Below, piece after piece: positions 37,970-45,680 of a DNA stretch of 64,000 nt (the stretch's first letter is position 1; each line of letters begins with the position of its first letter). This stretch comes from Rhodobacteraceae bacterium KLH11 (lineage in GTDB: Bacteria; Pseudomonadota; Alphaproteobacteria; Rhodobacterales; Rhodobacteraceae), in contig DS999531.1 of NCBI GenBank assembly GCA_000158135.1, positions 1,676,755 to 1,740,754 on the forward strand, given 5' to 3'. The translations under genes were made by a program, and so were the position numbers. The notes below the pieces were generated by a model. The model saw nothing but the letters and a program-made list of their open reading frames with translations. It was not told the DNA's origin and made no database searches.

Positions 37970-38851
37970 CTACAGAATAATAGCGAGAATTATAGGCAGT
38001 GCCCCAACGGACAACACGGTTGAGACCATAACCATGCCCGCAACCGCGTCAGAATCCGCCTCAAACCGCTCGGCCAGCAGGTAAGAGGTGACCGCGACAG
38101 GGGTGCACATCTGCAAAACCAGCACACCGAAAGCCACCGGCCCCAGTTCAAACCCTGTCGCCAGCACCCAGCCAAGCCCAAAGCAAACGGCCAGTTTCAG
38201 CAGCGAGAGCCAGATCGCCTGCCGCAGTTTCTGTGTGGTCAGGCGCGCAATGGCAACACCCACGGTGATCAGCATCATTGGAATCGCCATCTGACCCAGC
38301 AAATCCAGCGTATTGGTCAGAAACAGCGGCGTTTCCCACCCACGCCACAGGAACAGCGCCCCCAGCAATGTGGCCCAGACCATTGGCTCACGCAGGACTT
38401 TGCCAAAGGCACCGCGACCTGCAACCAGATAGATACCATATGTGAAGGAAAACAAGGCGGTTACGGCCAGGAAAACCACCGCATAACCCAGCCCGGCCTG
38501 CCCAAAGGCAAAGATGCACAAAGGCAGGCCCAGATTGCCGGTATTGCCAAAGATAAGGGGGGCCAGATAGGTGCGCTGCTCCATCCCCGTGAGGCGCACA
38601 AAGATCCAGAACACAATCGCCAGCACGACATGAGAGGCAATGGCTGCAAGCGTGAAAAGCGTTAACTCTCCGCCCGGAATATCGGTTTGCATGAGCGCGA
38701 CAAAGATCAGGCTGGGCACCGCCAGCGTTACCGCAAGGCGTGTTACGAACTCCAGCCGATATTCGAAGCCCAGTTTCACCCAGGCGAAGCCTATGCCTGA
38801 CAAAAGGAACACCGGGGCCACGATTTCGAACACTGTCAGTAGAAGGTTCAC
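37970..38851 (-). CDS. AEC-family (auxin efflux carrier-like) transporter
   Basis: A 293-residue membrane protein with about ten hydrophobic helices in two halves. The family signatures are IFGNTGNLGLPLCIFAFG in the first half and a MCTPVAVTSYLLAERFEAD segment with a C-terminal VSTVLSVGALPIILAIIL helix. Bacterial members carry organic acids or amino-acid-like anions; the substrate here is unknown. The start is taken as GTG 38851, with GGGGAA upstream; a TTG at 38866 is an alternative. It is divergent from hspQ (about 80-base gap). Confidence 0.87.
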   Translation of the reverse strand: MNLLLTVFEIVAPVFLLSGIGFAWVKLGFEYRLEFVTRLAVTLAVPSLIFVALMQTDIPGGELTLFTLAAIASHVVLAIVFWIFVRLTGMEQRTYLAPLIFGNTGNLGLPLCIFAFGQAGLGYAVVFLAVTALFSFTYGIYLVAGRGAFGKVLREPMVWATLLGALFLWRGWETPLFLTNTLDLLGQMAIPMMLITVGVAIARLTTQKLRQAIWLSLLKLAVCFGLGWVLATGFELGPVAFGVLVLQMCTPVAVTSYLLAERFEADSDAVAGMVMVSTVLSVGALPIILAIIL

Positions 38852-38931
38852 AGACTGTTTCCCCAAATTTCAGTTCAATGATTGGCTTTTACGCCCGAAA
38901 CGATGTAGTAACTTCTTTGGGGGCTGAAACA

Positions 38932-39258
38932 ATGCTTAAGACACACGCCAAATACCGCCTGGGACAGGTGGTTCGACATCGCAGACACCCTTTCCGAGGG
39001 GTGATTTTTGATGTCGATCCGGAATTTTCAAACTCCGAGGAATGGTATCAGGCCATCCCGGAAGACAGCCGCCCGCTGAAGGATCAACCGTTCTATCATC
39101 TTTTGGCTGAGAACGATCAATCCTTCTATGTGGCTTATGTTTCAGAACAAAATCTGGTTGAGGACCAATCGGGGGAACCCGTGGAGCACCCGGATATCCC
39201 CAATATGTTCGGCCCCTTTCAGGATGGATCCTATCCCCTGCATTTTCAGTTGAACTGA
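38932..39258 (+). CDS. hspQ: Heat shock protein HspQ
   Basis: A 108-residue protein of the HspQ/YccV family: AKYRLGQVVRHRRHPFRGVI at the start, VDPEFSNSEEWY, and KDQPFYHLLAEND. HspQ binds hemimethylated DNA in Escherichia coli and stimulates Lon degradation of some proteins. It is a plain cytoplasmic protein with no signal. The upstream frame is open by chance; the ATG at 38932 gives the family length. Confidence 0.92.
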   Translation: MLKTHAKYRLGQVVRHRRHPFRGVIFDVDPEFSNSEEWYQAIPEDSRPLKDQPFYHLLAENDQSFYVAYVSEQNLVEDQSGEPVEHPDIPNMFGPFQDGSYPLHFQLN

Positions 39259-39283
39259 ACCCGGCATCCGCCCCCGGAATATT

Positions 39284-40861
39284 TTAGTACCCAAGCGCGC
39301 AACCGTCTTTACGGGGATCGCTTGCACCTTCCAGAATACCGCTGTCGCAGATTCGGATTGCTTGCGCTCCGCCAAGGGGTGTTTCTGGTGTTTCAATAGT
39401 GTGGCCCAGATCAGCCAATTGTTGCCGTACCTCATCTGAATAGCCGCGCTCCAGCTTCAGCACGCCGCCATCGGGGAACGCGCGGGGGGCATCAATCGCA
39501 TTTTGCGGGCTTAAGTTGAAATCTGTCAGGTTTGACACAAGTCTTGCGTGTCCCGTCGGCTGGTAGGCACCGCCCATGACACCAAAGGGCATCGTGACCT
39601 GACCATTTTCGCGCAGCATCCCGGGAATGATTGTGTGCATCGGGCGCTTGCCGCCTGCCAGCTCATTCGGATGCCCGGGTTCAAGATTAAACCCGGCCCC
39701 GCGGTTCTGCAGCAGGATGCCAAATTTCTCAGACGCTATGCCCGAACCGAACCCGTGGAAGATAGAATAGATCAGCGACACGGCCATGCGATCCTTGTCG
39801 ACAACCGTGATGTAGACGGTGTCTTTGTGAACCGCCTCCGTCAACGGGGCAGCGGCGGCCATGGCGCGCTTGGGATCGATCAATGCGGCAAGTTTCGCTG
39901 CCGTTTCTGGTGCCAGGAAATGTGCCATGCGAGTGGTGTGATCCGGGTCGCCGATAAAGCGATTGCGAGCGTCATAGGCCAGTTTGCTGGCCTCGGCTTC
40001 GATATGCACACGCTCGGCCCCCCACGGGTCCATTGCGCCGATATCGAAATGCTTGAGGATATTCAGCAGCAGGATAGCTGTGGCACCCTGACCGTTCGGC
40101 GGATGCTCAACCAGTTCGGTACCGCCATAGGTGCCGCTGACAGGCAGGGCCTCGTCGCATTGTACCGCGTCGAAATCCTGCGCAGTTTGCGCCCCGCCCA
40201 AAGCGGTCAGGGCGGCCAGCATATCTTCGGCGATCTCGCCCGAATAAAACGCTTTGCGCCCTTGTTTTGCGATCCGGCGCAGAACCTCTGCCTGCCCGGG
40301 AGAACGAAAAATCTGGCCGATCTGCAGCGGCTTCCCGTCGCTTAGATAGTGATCTCGTGCAGGGCCTTGCAGACAGTCGGCATCTTTTTCCCAATCAAAG
40401 GCCACGCGCGGTGCTACCGGCACACCAACATCGGCATAATGGATGGCAGGCTGCAGGATCGCATCCAGGCCCAGTTTACCCTCGGCCTCAGCCAGATGGC
40501 AAAACGCATCAACAGCGCCCGGCAGTGTTACGGCGTCGGGGCTTGTCAGGGGGACAGCATCAAGCCCGCGATCCCGCAGCGCTTGCGCATTTGCCGCCGC
40601 TGCCGCGCGGCCCGACCCGTTCAACGCGCGCACGGTATTTTCACCGGCGCGATTGTACAGAACAAAACAATCGCCCCCCAAACCCGTCATCTGAGGTTCG
40701 CAAATCCCCAGCAGAACCGCGCCAGCGATTGCAGCATCCATCGCATTTCCGCCCCGTTGCAGGATATCCAGCGCCACTTTGGACGCCAGCGGGTGTGATG
40801 TTGCGCACATCCCTTCGGTTGCCAGAACCTCAGATCGTCCAGGTTGGTGTAAATCGCGCAT
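39284..40861 (-). CDS. ggt: Gamma-glutamyltransferase
   Basis: A 525-residue Ntn hydrolase that cleaves gamma-glutamyl amides such as glutathione. The nucleophile of the autoprocessed small subunit is Thr348 in HKDTVYITVVDKD; the conserved GLGGDCFVLY, HPPNGQGA and MHTIIPGML segments are present. No signal peptide is seen, so it may be cytoplasmic, as for several alphaproteobacterial members; a related cephalosporin acylase activity cannot be ruled out. GAGGGA precedes the ATG. The 212-base region upstream carries an inverted repeat. Confidence 0.93.
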   Translation of the reverse strand: MRDLHQPGRSEVLATEGMCATSHPLASKVALDILQRGGNAMDAAIAGAVLLGICEPQMTGLGGDCFVLYNRAGENTVRALNGSGRAAAAANAQALRDRGLDAVPLTSPDAVTLPGAVDAFCHLAEAEGKLGLDAILQPAIHYADVGVPVAPRVAFDWEKDADCLQGPARDHYLSDGKPLQIGQIFRSPGQAEVLRRIAKQGRKAFYSGEIAEDMLAALTALGGAQTAQDFDAVQCDEALPVSGTYGGTELVEHPPNGQGATAILLLNILKHFDIGAMDPWGAERVHIEAEASKLAYDARNRFIGDPDHTTRMAHFLAPETAAKLAALIDPKRAMAAAAPLTEAVHKDTVYITVVDKDRMAVSLIYSIFHGFGSGIASEKFGILLQNRGAGFNLEPGHPNELAGGKRPMHTIIPGMLRENGQVTMPFGVMGGAYQPTGHARLVSNLTDFNLSPQNAIDAPRAFPDGGVLKLERGYSDEVRQQLADLGHTIETPETPLGGAQAIRICDSGILEGASDPRKDGCALGY

Positions 40862-40937
40862 AGCCTATCCCTCTTGCAAACATGCAGACATTAGGAGGCC
40901 GCATCGCATTGTCCAATAAAATCAGAAGAAGGGAGGT

Positions 40938-40983
40938 CCTCGGTGCCTTTCACTGGGTGGGGGCTGTGATGCAGGCACCGAGG
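40938..40983. repeat. Perfect 10-bp inverted repeat between ggt and the anti-sigma gene
   Basis: CCTCGGTGCC (40938-40947) and GGCACCGAGG (40974-40983) are exact complements around a 26-base G-rich loop. It sits in the 212-base gap between the anti-sigma kinase stop and the ggt start. No T-run follows on either strand, so it is not a typical terminator; it may be a structured leader, an operator or a small RNA. The rest of the gap shows nothing else recognised. Confidence 0.5.
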
Positions 40984-41073
40984 GAAGCTATCTGAGCTAC
41001 ACAGCCTTTATGATCTTTGTTTGAGGCGCGACAATGGTTTGATCTGGGCGTTATTGTGGCCATTTCGCGCATG

Positions 41074-41523
41074 CTACACCGCTTCGTCAAAGTCGAAGCG
41101 CAGGCAAAGCAGGTTCCCCCCATCCTGTCGTTCATAGTGTATTTCGCTGGCAAGTTGATGGATCAGGAACCAGCCGAAACCACCTTCGGGAAGGTCTTGC
41201 AATGCGGTATCAACAGAGGCCGGAGCCCCTTTGGGCGGGTGCAAACCGGGCATCGGGTTACCGGAATCGGTGATTTGGATCATCAACCGGTCTTCGCACA
41301 GGCAGCAATTCACCTGAATGTCAGAAGGCGGCACGCCGGCATAAGCGTGTTCAACCACGTTGTTGATGGCCTCAGCCAGCGCGATTTTAACGTCGTCGGA
41401 CTTGCTGGCTGGAAGGCCTCGTTCAGCCAGCCTTGCGCTCAGGGTTGCGATCCCCGCGCTGGCATGGGCTTCGGTCGCGGTGAACGTCAGGTCCAGACAG
41501 TCGCGTTTGCAATTGGAGGCCAC
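41074..41523 (-). CDS. RsbW-like anti-sigma / serine kinase ATP-binding protein
   Basis: A 149-residue GHKL ATPase of the RsbW/SpoIIAB type. The N box is EAINNVVEHAY (51-61), the G1 box ITDSGNP (84-90) and the G2-like GGFGWFLI (114-121). It would bind ATP, sequester a sigma factor or other partner, and phosphorylate the STAS partner encoded 22 bases upstream. The start is GTG with GGAG upstream. No sigma factor or PP2C phosphatase lies beside it, so the partners are elsewhere. Confidence 0.87.
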   Translation of the reverse strand: MASNCKRDCLDLTFTATEAHASAGIATLSARLAERGLPASKSDDVKIALAEAINNVVEHAYAGVPPSDIQVNCCLCEDRLMIQITDSGNPMPGLHPPKGAPASVDTALQDLPEGGFGWFLIHQLASEIHYERQDGGNLLCLRFDFDEAV

Positions 41524-41545
41524 AGCGATCCACTCCTGCCGGTTG

Positions 41546-41884
41546 TCAGTCTGCGTTTGCAGCCAGCGCGTCGTCCAGTGACGCGAACAGCCTGAAGACG
41601 GTATCCATACGTGTCAGGCGGAACACTTTTTCGACGATTGGATGTAGCCCCGCCAGATCCAGCCTGCGCCCATCCCCCAGCTGCTTCATCGAGGCGACAA
41701 TTGCCCCCAGACCGCTTGAATCGATGAATTCGACTGATGATAAATCCAGCACAACCCGCTTTGCCTCGCTTTGCGTCTGGGTGCGCATATCTTCCTTGAA
41801 TTGGATCGCCATTGCGGCATCGATACGGTCGCAATGAACCGAGATAACCTGCGTTCCGCCGGTCGTGTCGCTGCTAAGCCCCAT
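41546..41884 (-). CDS. STAS-domain anti-sigma factor antagonist
   Basis: A 112-residue STAS protein of the SpoIIAA/RsbV type. The phosphorylatable serine is Ser56 or Ser57 in VEFIDSSGLGAIV, and the preceding strand is KRVVLDLSS. In partner-switching systems the unphosphorylated form binds the RsbW-like kinase and releases its client. The ATG at 41884 is favoured; a TTG two codons upstream is an alternative. It leads the two-gene unit with the RsbW-like gene. Confidence 0.88.
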   Translation of the reverse strand: MGLSSDTTGGTQVISVHCDRIDAAMAIQFKEDMRTQTQSEAKRVVLDLSSVEFIDSSGLGAIVASMKQLGDGRRLDLAGLHPIVEKVFRLTRMDTVFRLFASLDDALAANAD

Positions 41885-41985
41885 GTCCAACCAACCCTTA
41901 TATTGAAATCCAGTGGTAGAAATACGCTAGACGGCAATTCTTACCATTCGGTATCCAAGGACTGAAAAGCACGAGGAGGCATCGG

Positions 41986-43158
41986 ATGAAAGAAGTTGTG
42001 ATCGCAGGGGCCGCGCGGACGCCCATGGGGGGGTTTCAGGGCATGCTCAAGAATGCCACCGCCGCCGATCTGGGCGGAGCAGCCATTCGAGCCGCGTTGG
42101 AAGGTGCAGGGGCACAACGCGTTGACGAGGTGCTGATGGGCTGTGTTCTGCCTGCGGGTCAGGGTCAGGCCCCTGCGCGGCAGGCCGGGTTTGCCGCGGG
42201 TTTGACCGAGGATGTGCCTGCCACGACCCTGAACAAAATGTGCGGATCAGGCATGAAGGCGGCGATGATCGCGTTTGACCAGATCGCACTGGGCCAGACC
42301 GAAACCATGATCGCCGGTGGGATGGAGAGTATGACCAATGCGCCCTACCTGCTGCCCAAGATGCGTGGCGGTGCCCGGATCGGGCACGGGCAGGTTATTG
42401 ACCACATGTTTCTGGACGGGCTTGAGGACGCCTATGACAAAGGCCGCCTGATGGGCACCTTTGCCGAAGATTGCGCCGAATCCTATCAGTTCACACGTGA
42501 GGCACAGGATGAATACGCGCTGCAGTCGCTATCCAATGCCCTGACCGCGCAGGAAAACGGGGCTTTCGCAGATGAGATCACTCCGGTCACCGTACAAACT
42601 CGCAAAGGCGCGGTTGTGCTGGAGGCAGATGAGCAGCCCCAATCCGCGCGGCCCGAGAAGATACCGACGCTGAAACCCGCCTTTCGTCAGGATGGTACGG
42701 TGACGGCGGCGAATTCCTCATCAATTTCGGACGGGGCTGCTGCGCTTGTCCTCGCCTCGGCAGAGGCGGCAAACGCGCAGGGTCTGAGCATCCGCGCGCG
42801 TATTCTGGGCCATGCCAGCCACGCGCAGGCTCCGGGATTGTTCACCACAGCTCCGGTTCCGGCGGCGCAGAAGCTGCTGGCGCAGATCGGTTGGGCAAAA
42901 GATGATGTCGATCTGTGGGAGGTCAACGAAGCCTTTGCAGTTGTGCCGATGGCCTTCATGCACGAGATGGGCCTGCCGCGCGAGATCGTGAATGTGAATG
43001 GCGGGGCCTGTGCGCTTGGTCATCCAATCGGTGCCTCGGGGGCCCGGATCATGGTTACTCTGCTCAATGCACTGGAAAAACGAAACCTCAAGCGCGGGGT
43101 TGCTGCGATCTGTATTGGCGGTGGTGAGGGAACGGCCATTGCCATCGAACGGGTTTGA
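41986..43158 (+). CDS. Acetyl-CoA acetyltransferase (thiolase)
   Basis: A 390-residue thiolase. The active-site Cys86 is in TLNKMCGSGMKA, His346 in ALGHPIGASGARI and Cys376 in AICIGGGEGTA. The short loop pattern fits biosynthetic thiolases (AtoB/PhaA), which join two acetyl-CoA to acetoacetyl-CoA or the reverse. No phaB or CoA transferase gene is adjacent, so the pathway is unclear (polyhydroxybutyrate, ethylmalonyl-CoA pathway or leucine/ketone breakdown). AGGAGG precedes the ATG. Confidence 0.93.
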   Translation: MKEVVIAGAARTPMGGFQGMLKNATAADLGGAAIRAALEGAGAQRVDEVLMGCVLPAGQGQAPARQAGFAAGLTEDVPATTLNKMCGSGMKAAMIAFDQIALGQTETMIAGGMESMTNAPYLLPKMRGGARIGHGQVIDHMFLDGLEDAYDKGRLMGTFAEDCAESYQFTREAQDEYALQSLSNALTAQENGAFADEITPVTVQTRKGAVVLEADEQPQSARPEKIPTLKPAFRQDGTVTAANSSSISDGAAALVLASAEAANAQGLSIRARILGHASHAQAPGLFTTAPVPAAQKLLAQIGWAKDDVDLWEVNEAFAVVPMAFMHEMGLPREIVNVNGGACALGHPIGASGARIMVTLLNALEKRNLKRGVAAICIGGGEGTAIAIERV

Positions 43159-43224
43159 CGCTTTGTCATTTCACGCATATTCCGGGGTGAAATGAGCCCC
43201 GGGCTCAAGCACAAGGCCATTGTC

Positions 43225-43677
43225 ATGACGGTTGATTACCAAACGCTCAGCAAAACCATCGCAGCCCTTACCGATGGTGAAACCGATCAGGTCGCGCTGA
43301 TGGCAACGGTGGCCTGCGAGGTTCACCACGCTGATGATCGGTTTGACTGGACCGGGTTTTACCGCGTGACGGAACCCGGATTGCTCAAGATCGGGCCCTA
43401 TCAGGGGGGTCACGGTTGCCTTGTTATCCCGTTTGACCGAGGCGTCTGCGGCGCAGCTGCACGGACGGGGCAGGTGCAACTGGTCCCGGATGTTGACGCC
43501 TTCCCGGGCCATATCGCGTGTGCGTCTTCAACCCGATCTGAACTGGTTTTGCCTGTGCACAATGCAGCGCGAGACGTGATCGGTGTGTTCGACATTGACA
43601 GTGATAAACCCGATGCCTTTGGCGCGGGTGATGCCGCTGCGCTTGGCGCGATTCTTGCGGATGTGTTCGCGCGTTAG
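43225..43677 (+). CDS. Free methionine-R-sulfoxide reductase (GAF domain, MsrC-like)
   Basis: A 150-residue single GAF-domain enzyme that reduces free methionine-R-sulfoxide. The signature is DRFDWTGFYRV, then KIGPYQGGHGCL and GHIACASSTRSE. The three conserved cysteines are Cys65 (GGHGCL), Cys75 (GVCGAA) and Cys99 (IACAS). ATG at 43192 would add 11 residues; 43225 gives the usual family start. It ends nine bases from the convergent DUF1294 gene. Confidence 0.92.
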   Translation: MTVDYQTLSKTIAALTDGETDQVALMATVACEVHHADDRFDWTGFYRVTEPGLLKIGPYQGGHGCLVIPFDRGVCGAAARTGQVQLVPDVDAFPGHIACASSTRSELVLPVHNAARDVIGVFDIDSDKPDAFGAGDAAALGAILADVFAR

Positions 43678-43686
43678 AACCTCAAA

Positions 43687-43971
43687 CTACTGCAGCAGCG
43701 CGATAAGGCCCTGTGATATAACCAGATATCCAAGCCCGACCTGAATTCCGACAATTGAATAAAGCCAGATCGAGAATCCGCGCTTGCGTGTCTTGTGGCC
43801 GAAAATCCAACGGCCAAGTAACGCAGCAGGGCTGCCGCCCAGCATTGCCAGCCACAACAGGCGCTTTTCAGGAACACGTCGCCGTTTCCGGCGCGCATTC
43901 ATCTTGTCCCAGCCAAAGGCCAGCAACGTCAACAGGTTGATGGCCCAGACATAGATGACGGCAATCCACAT
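43687..43971 (-). CDS. DUF1294 small membrane protein
   Basis: A 94-residue protein with hydrophobic segments about 3-20, 36-52 and 68-88 and the DUF1294 signature FGWDKMNARRKRRRVPEKRLL with GGSPAALLGRWIFGHKTRK between helices. It is expected in the inner membrane; function unknown. The frame extends upstream to a GTG at 44043, but the ATG at 43971 gives the usual family start at the first helix. Confidence 0.82.
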   Translation of the reverse strand: MWIAVIYVWAINLLTLLAFGWDKMNARRKRRRVPEKRLLWLAMLGGSPAALLGRWIFGHKTRKRGFSIWLYSIVGIQVGLGYLVISQGLIALLQ

Positions 43972-44084
43972 GGGCTCTGCATACTTGTCCTGAATTATTT
44001 TCCAAGTGAAAAAATGCTTGGAAATTTCACCAATTTGAGTCACCGTGAAAAAAGAAGTGGAATTTTCATATCGACTCGGAGCGG

Positions 44085-44657
44085 ATGTTGAACAGCGAGA
44101 CCCCCCACAAAGCTACGCTGGGTGCCGATTTACGGGCATTGCGCAAGGCGCGCGGGCTGACATTGACCGAGATCGCGGCAAAGCTGGGGCGTTCGGTCGG
44201 ATGGCTCAGTCAGGTTGAGCGGGACATGTCCGCCCCCTCGATCTCGGATCTGCGCCAGATTGCGGAATGTCTGGGCGTGCCCATGTCGATGCTGTTTGCT
44301 CATTCCGCAGCCCCGGCGGAAGAGCAGGGCTATGTCGTGCGCGCCGGATCGCGCCGCCCGATGGGATCGGGTGAAGAAGGGCTGATTGAAGAACTGCTCT
44401 CGCCCGATCTGACCGATGATTTTGAAATGGTGCATTCGACGTTCAAGCCGCACTCTCAAATGCAAACCCCGGCCAACCGGCCAACGCAGGAAGTTGGCTA
44501 TATGATTTCGGGCCGCCTTGACCTGACTATTGGCGGGCGCAGCTTTCAGGTCGGCCCCGGAGACAGTTTCCGCATCAAACACGAGCCCTATCAATGGTCG
44601 AACCCTTATGATGAGCCCGCCGTTGCGGTCTGGGTCATCGCGCCGCCGGTGTATTGA
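44085..44657 (+). CDS. XRE-cupin transcriptional regulator
   Basis: A 190-residue two-domain repressor/activator: an N-terminal XRE helix-turn-helix (about 12-66, LTLTEIAAKLGRSVGWLSQV) and a C-terminal cupin (about 110-187, GYMISGRLDLTIGGRSFQVGPGDSF). Such proteins bind small ligands through the cupin and often regulate amine or polyamine catabolism genes beside them. Its stop overlaps the LysE start by one base, so it heads a co-transcribed run. It sits directly upstream of the dimethylglycine island and may control it (inference). Confidence 0.88.
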   Translation: MLNSETPHKATLGADLRALRKARGLTLTEIAAKLGRSVGWLSQVERDMSAPSISDLRQIAECLGVPMSMLFAHSAAPAEEQGYVVRAGSRRPMGSGEEGLIEELLSPDLTDDFEMVHSTFKPHSQMQTPANRPTQEVGYMISGRLDLTIGGRSFQVGPGDSFRIKHEPYQWSNPYDEPAVAVWVIAPPVY

Positions 44658-45280
44658 TGAGTTTCGAGGCCTGGACCATATTCGCGCTGTTCTGGGTGGT
44701 GTTTGTCACGACGCCCGGGCCGAACGCGGTCAACTGTATCTCGAACGGGATGAGCTTGCGGTTTCCAAGGGCGATGCTGGGCGTTCTGGCGATTCTGACG
44801 CAGGCAAGCGCGTTCCTGATCCTGTCTGCATTGGGTGTGACGGCGCTGATCGCGGCCTCACCTGCCGGGTTCTTCATCGCCAAGTTGGTCGGCGCCGGTT
44901 TTCTGATCTGGATGGGGGTGCGTGGGTGGATGAACGCTTCCAAACCGGCCCCGGTATCGGAACGCCCTGCACACCATATCTATCTGCATGCGCTTGCTAT
45001 CGCGACCATCAATCCGAAAAGCGTCGCCGGTTATCTTGCCGCGTTTTCGCAGTTTGTTCAGCCAGATGTGCCGATCTGGCAGCAGATGTCGGTCATCATG
45101 CCCACCGCGCTGATCATCACCACGCTCAGCTATACCGGCTTTACCCTGTTGGGAGCGGTCATGGGCAAAGCCGCGCTGGGCGCTGTTTTCAACATCTGGG
45201 TGCGGCGGGTCATGGCCAGTTGTTTCATCATCTATGGCGTGTTGCTGGGCACCAGCACACCGCCCACAGCAAGGGGATAA
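44657..45280 (+). CDS. LysE-family exporter
   Basis: A 207-residue membrane protein with about six helices. VVFVTTPGPNAVNCISNGMSLRF is the family start motif (PGP), and ATINPKSVAGYLAAFSQF is the second conserved stretch. It should export an amino acid or derivative; here the context suggests a methylated amine or glycine-related product, which is a guess. The TGATG junction couples it to the XRE-cupin gene. Confidence 0.88.
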   Translation: MSFEAWTIFALFWVVFVTTPGPNAVNCISNGMSLRFPRAMLGVLAILTQASAFLILSALGVTALIAASPAGFFIAKLVGAGFLIWMGVRGWMNASKPAPVSERPAHHIYLHALAIATINPKSVAGYLAAFSQFVQPDVPIWQQMSVIMPTALIITTLSYTGFTLLGAVMGKAALGAVFNIWVRRVMASCFIIYGVLLGTSTPPTARG

Positions 45281-45284
45281 TGAC

Positions 45285-45665
45285 ATGCATACCGGGTCCT
45301 GCCTGTGCGGCAGCGTTGCCTTCACCGTGAACGGAGATCTTGAGCCCCCCAATGCCTGCCATTGCGGACAGTGCCGCAGGCAGTCGGGGCATTTGTGGGC
45401 ATCGTGTGTGACCCATCAGGACAATCTCGGTTTCACGACCAGCGAAACGCTTGGCTGGTATCGCGCCTCTGATATTGCCCGGCGCGGGTTTTGCAAGGCC
45501 TGCGGCTCATTCCTTTTCTGGCAGCACGATGACGAGGACACGATCGCAGTCTCCGTGGGCTCATTGGATGAACCCACCGGGCTGAAACTCGCCCAGCACA
45601 TCTTTGTCGCCGACAAGGGCGACTACTACGACATTCAGGACGATCTGCCCCAGCGGGCACAGTAA
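45285..45665 (+). CDS. GFA-family (glutathione-dependent formaldehyde-activating-like) protein
   Basis: A 126-residue zinc protein with the GFA metal sites: Cys6 and Cys8 (SCLCGS), Cys25, Cys27 and Cys30 (CHCGQC), and Cys70 and Cys73 (FCKACG). The founding member Gfa was reported to speed S-hydroxymethylglutathione formation from formaldehyde, though this activity is disputed for many homologues. Being directly upstream of an oxidative N-demethylating enzyme, it may deal with released formaldehyde (inference). AAGGGG precedes the ATG. Confidence 0.87.
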   Translation: MHTGSCLCGSVAFTVNGDLEPPNACHCGQCRRQSGHLWASCVTHQDNLGFTTSETLGWYRASDIARRGFCKACGSFLFWQHDDEDTIAVSVGSLDEPTGLKLAQHIFVADKGDYYDIQDDLPQRAQ

Positions 45666-45680
45666 CAGGGATCAAGACCA

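Noticed and set aside
40986..41006. A tRNA-like fragment (GTAGCTCAG motif on the minus strand)
   Set aside because: No matching anticodon arm, T-arm or acceptor stem could be found, so it is not a tRNA or an attachment-site remnant.
40950..41153. A 67-codon minus-strand frame overlapping the inverted repeat and the anti-sigma gene
   Set aside because: It runs largely opposite to or beside the anti-sigma gene, with no ribosome-binding site and no family resemblance; the stretch also only superficially resembles a tRNA D-arm.
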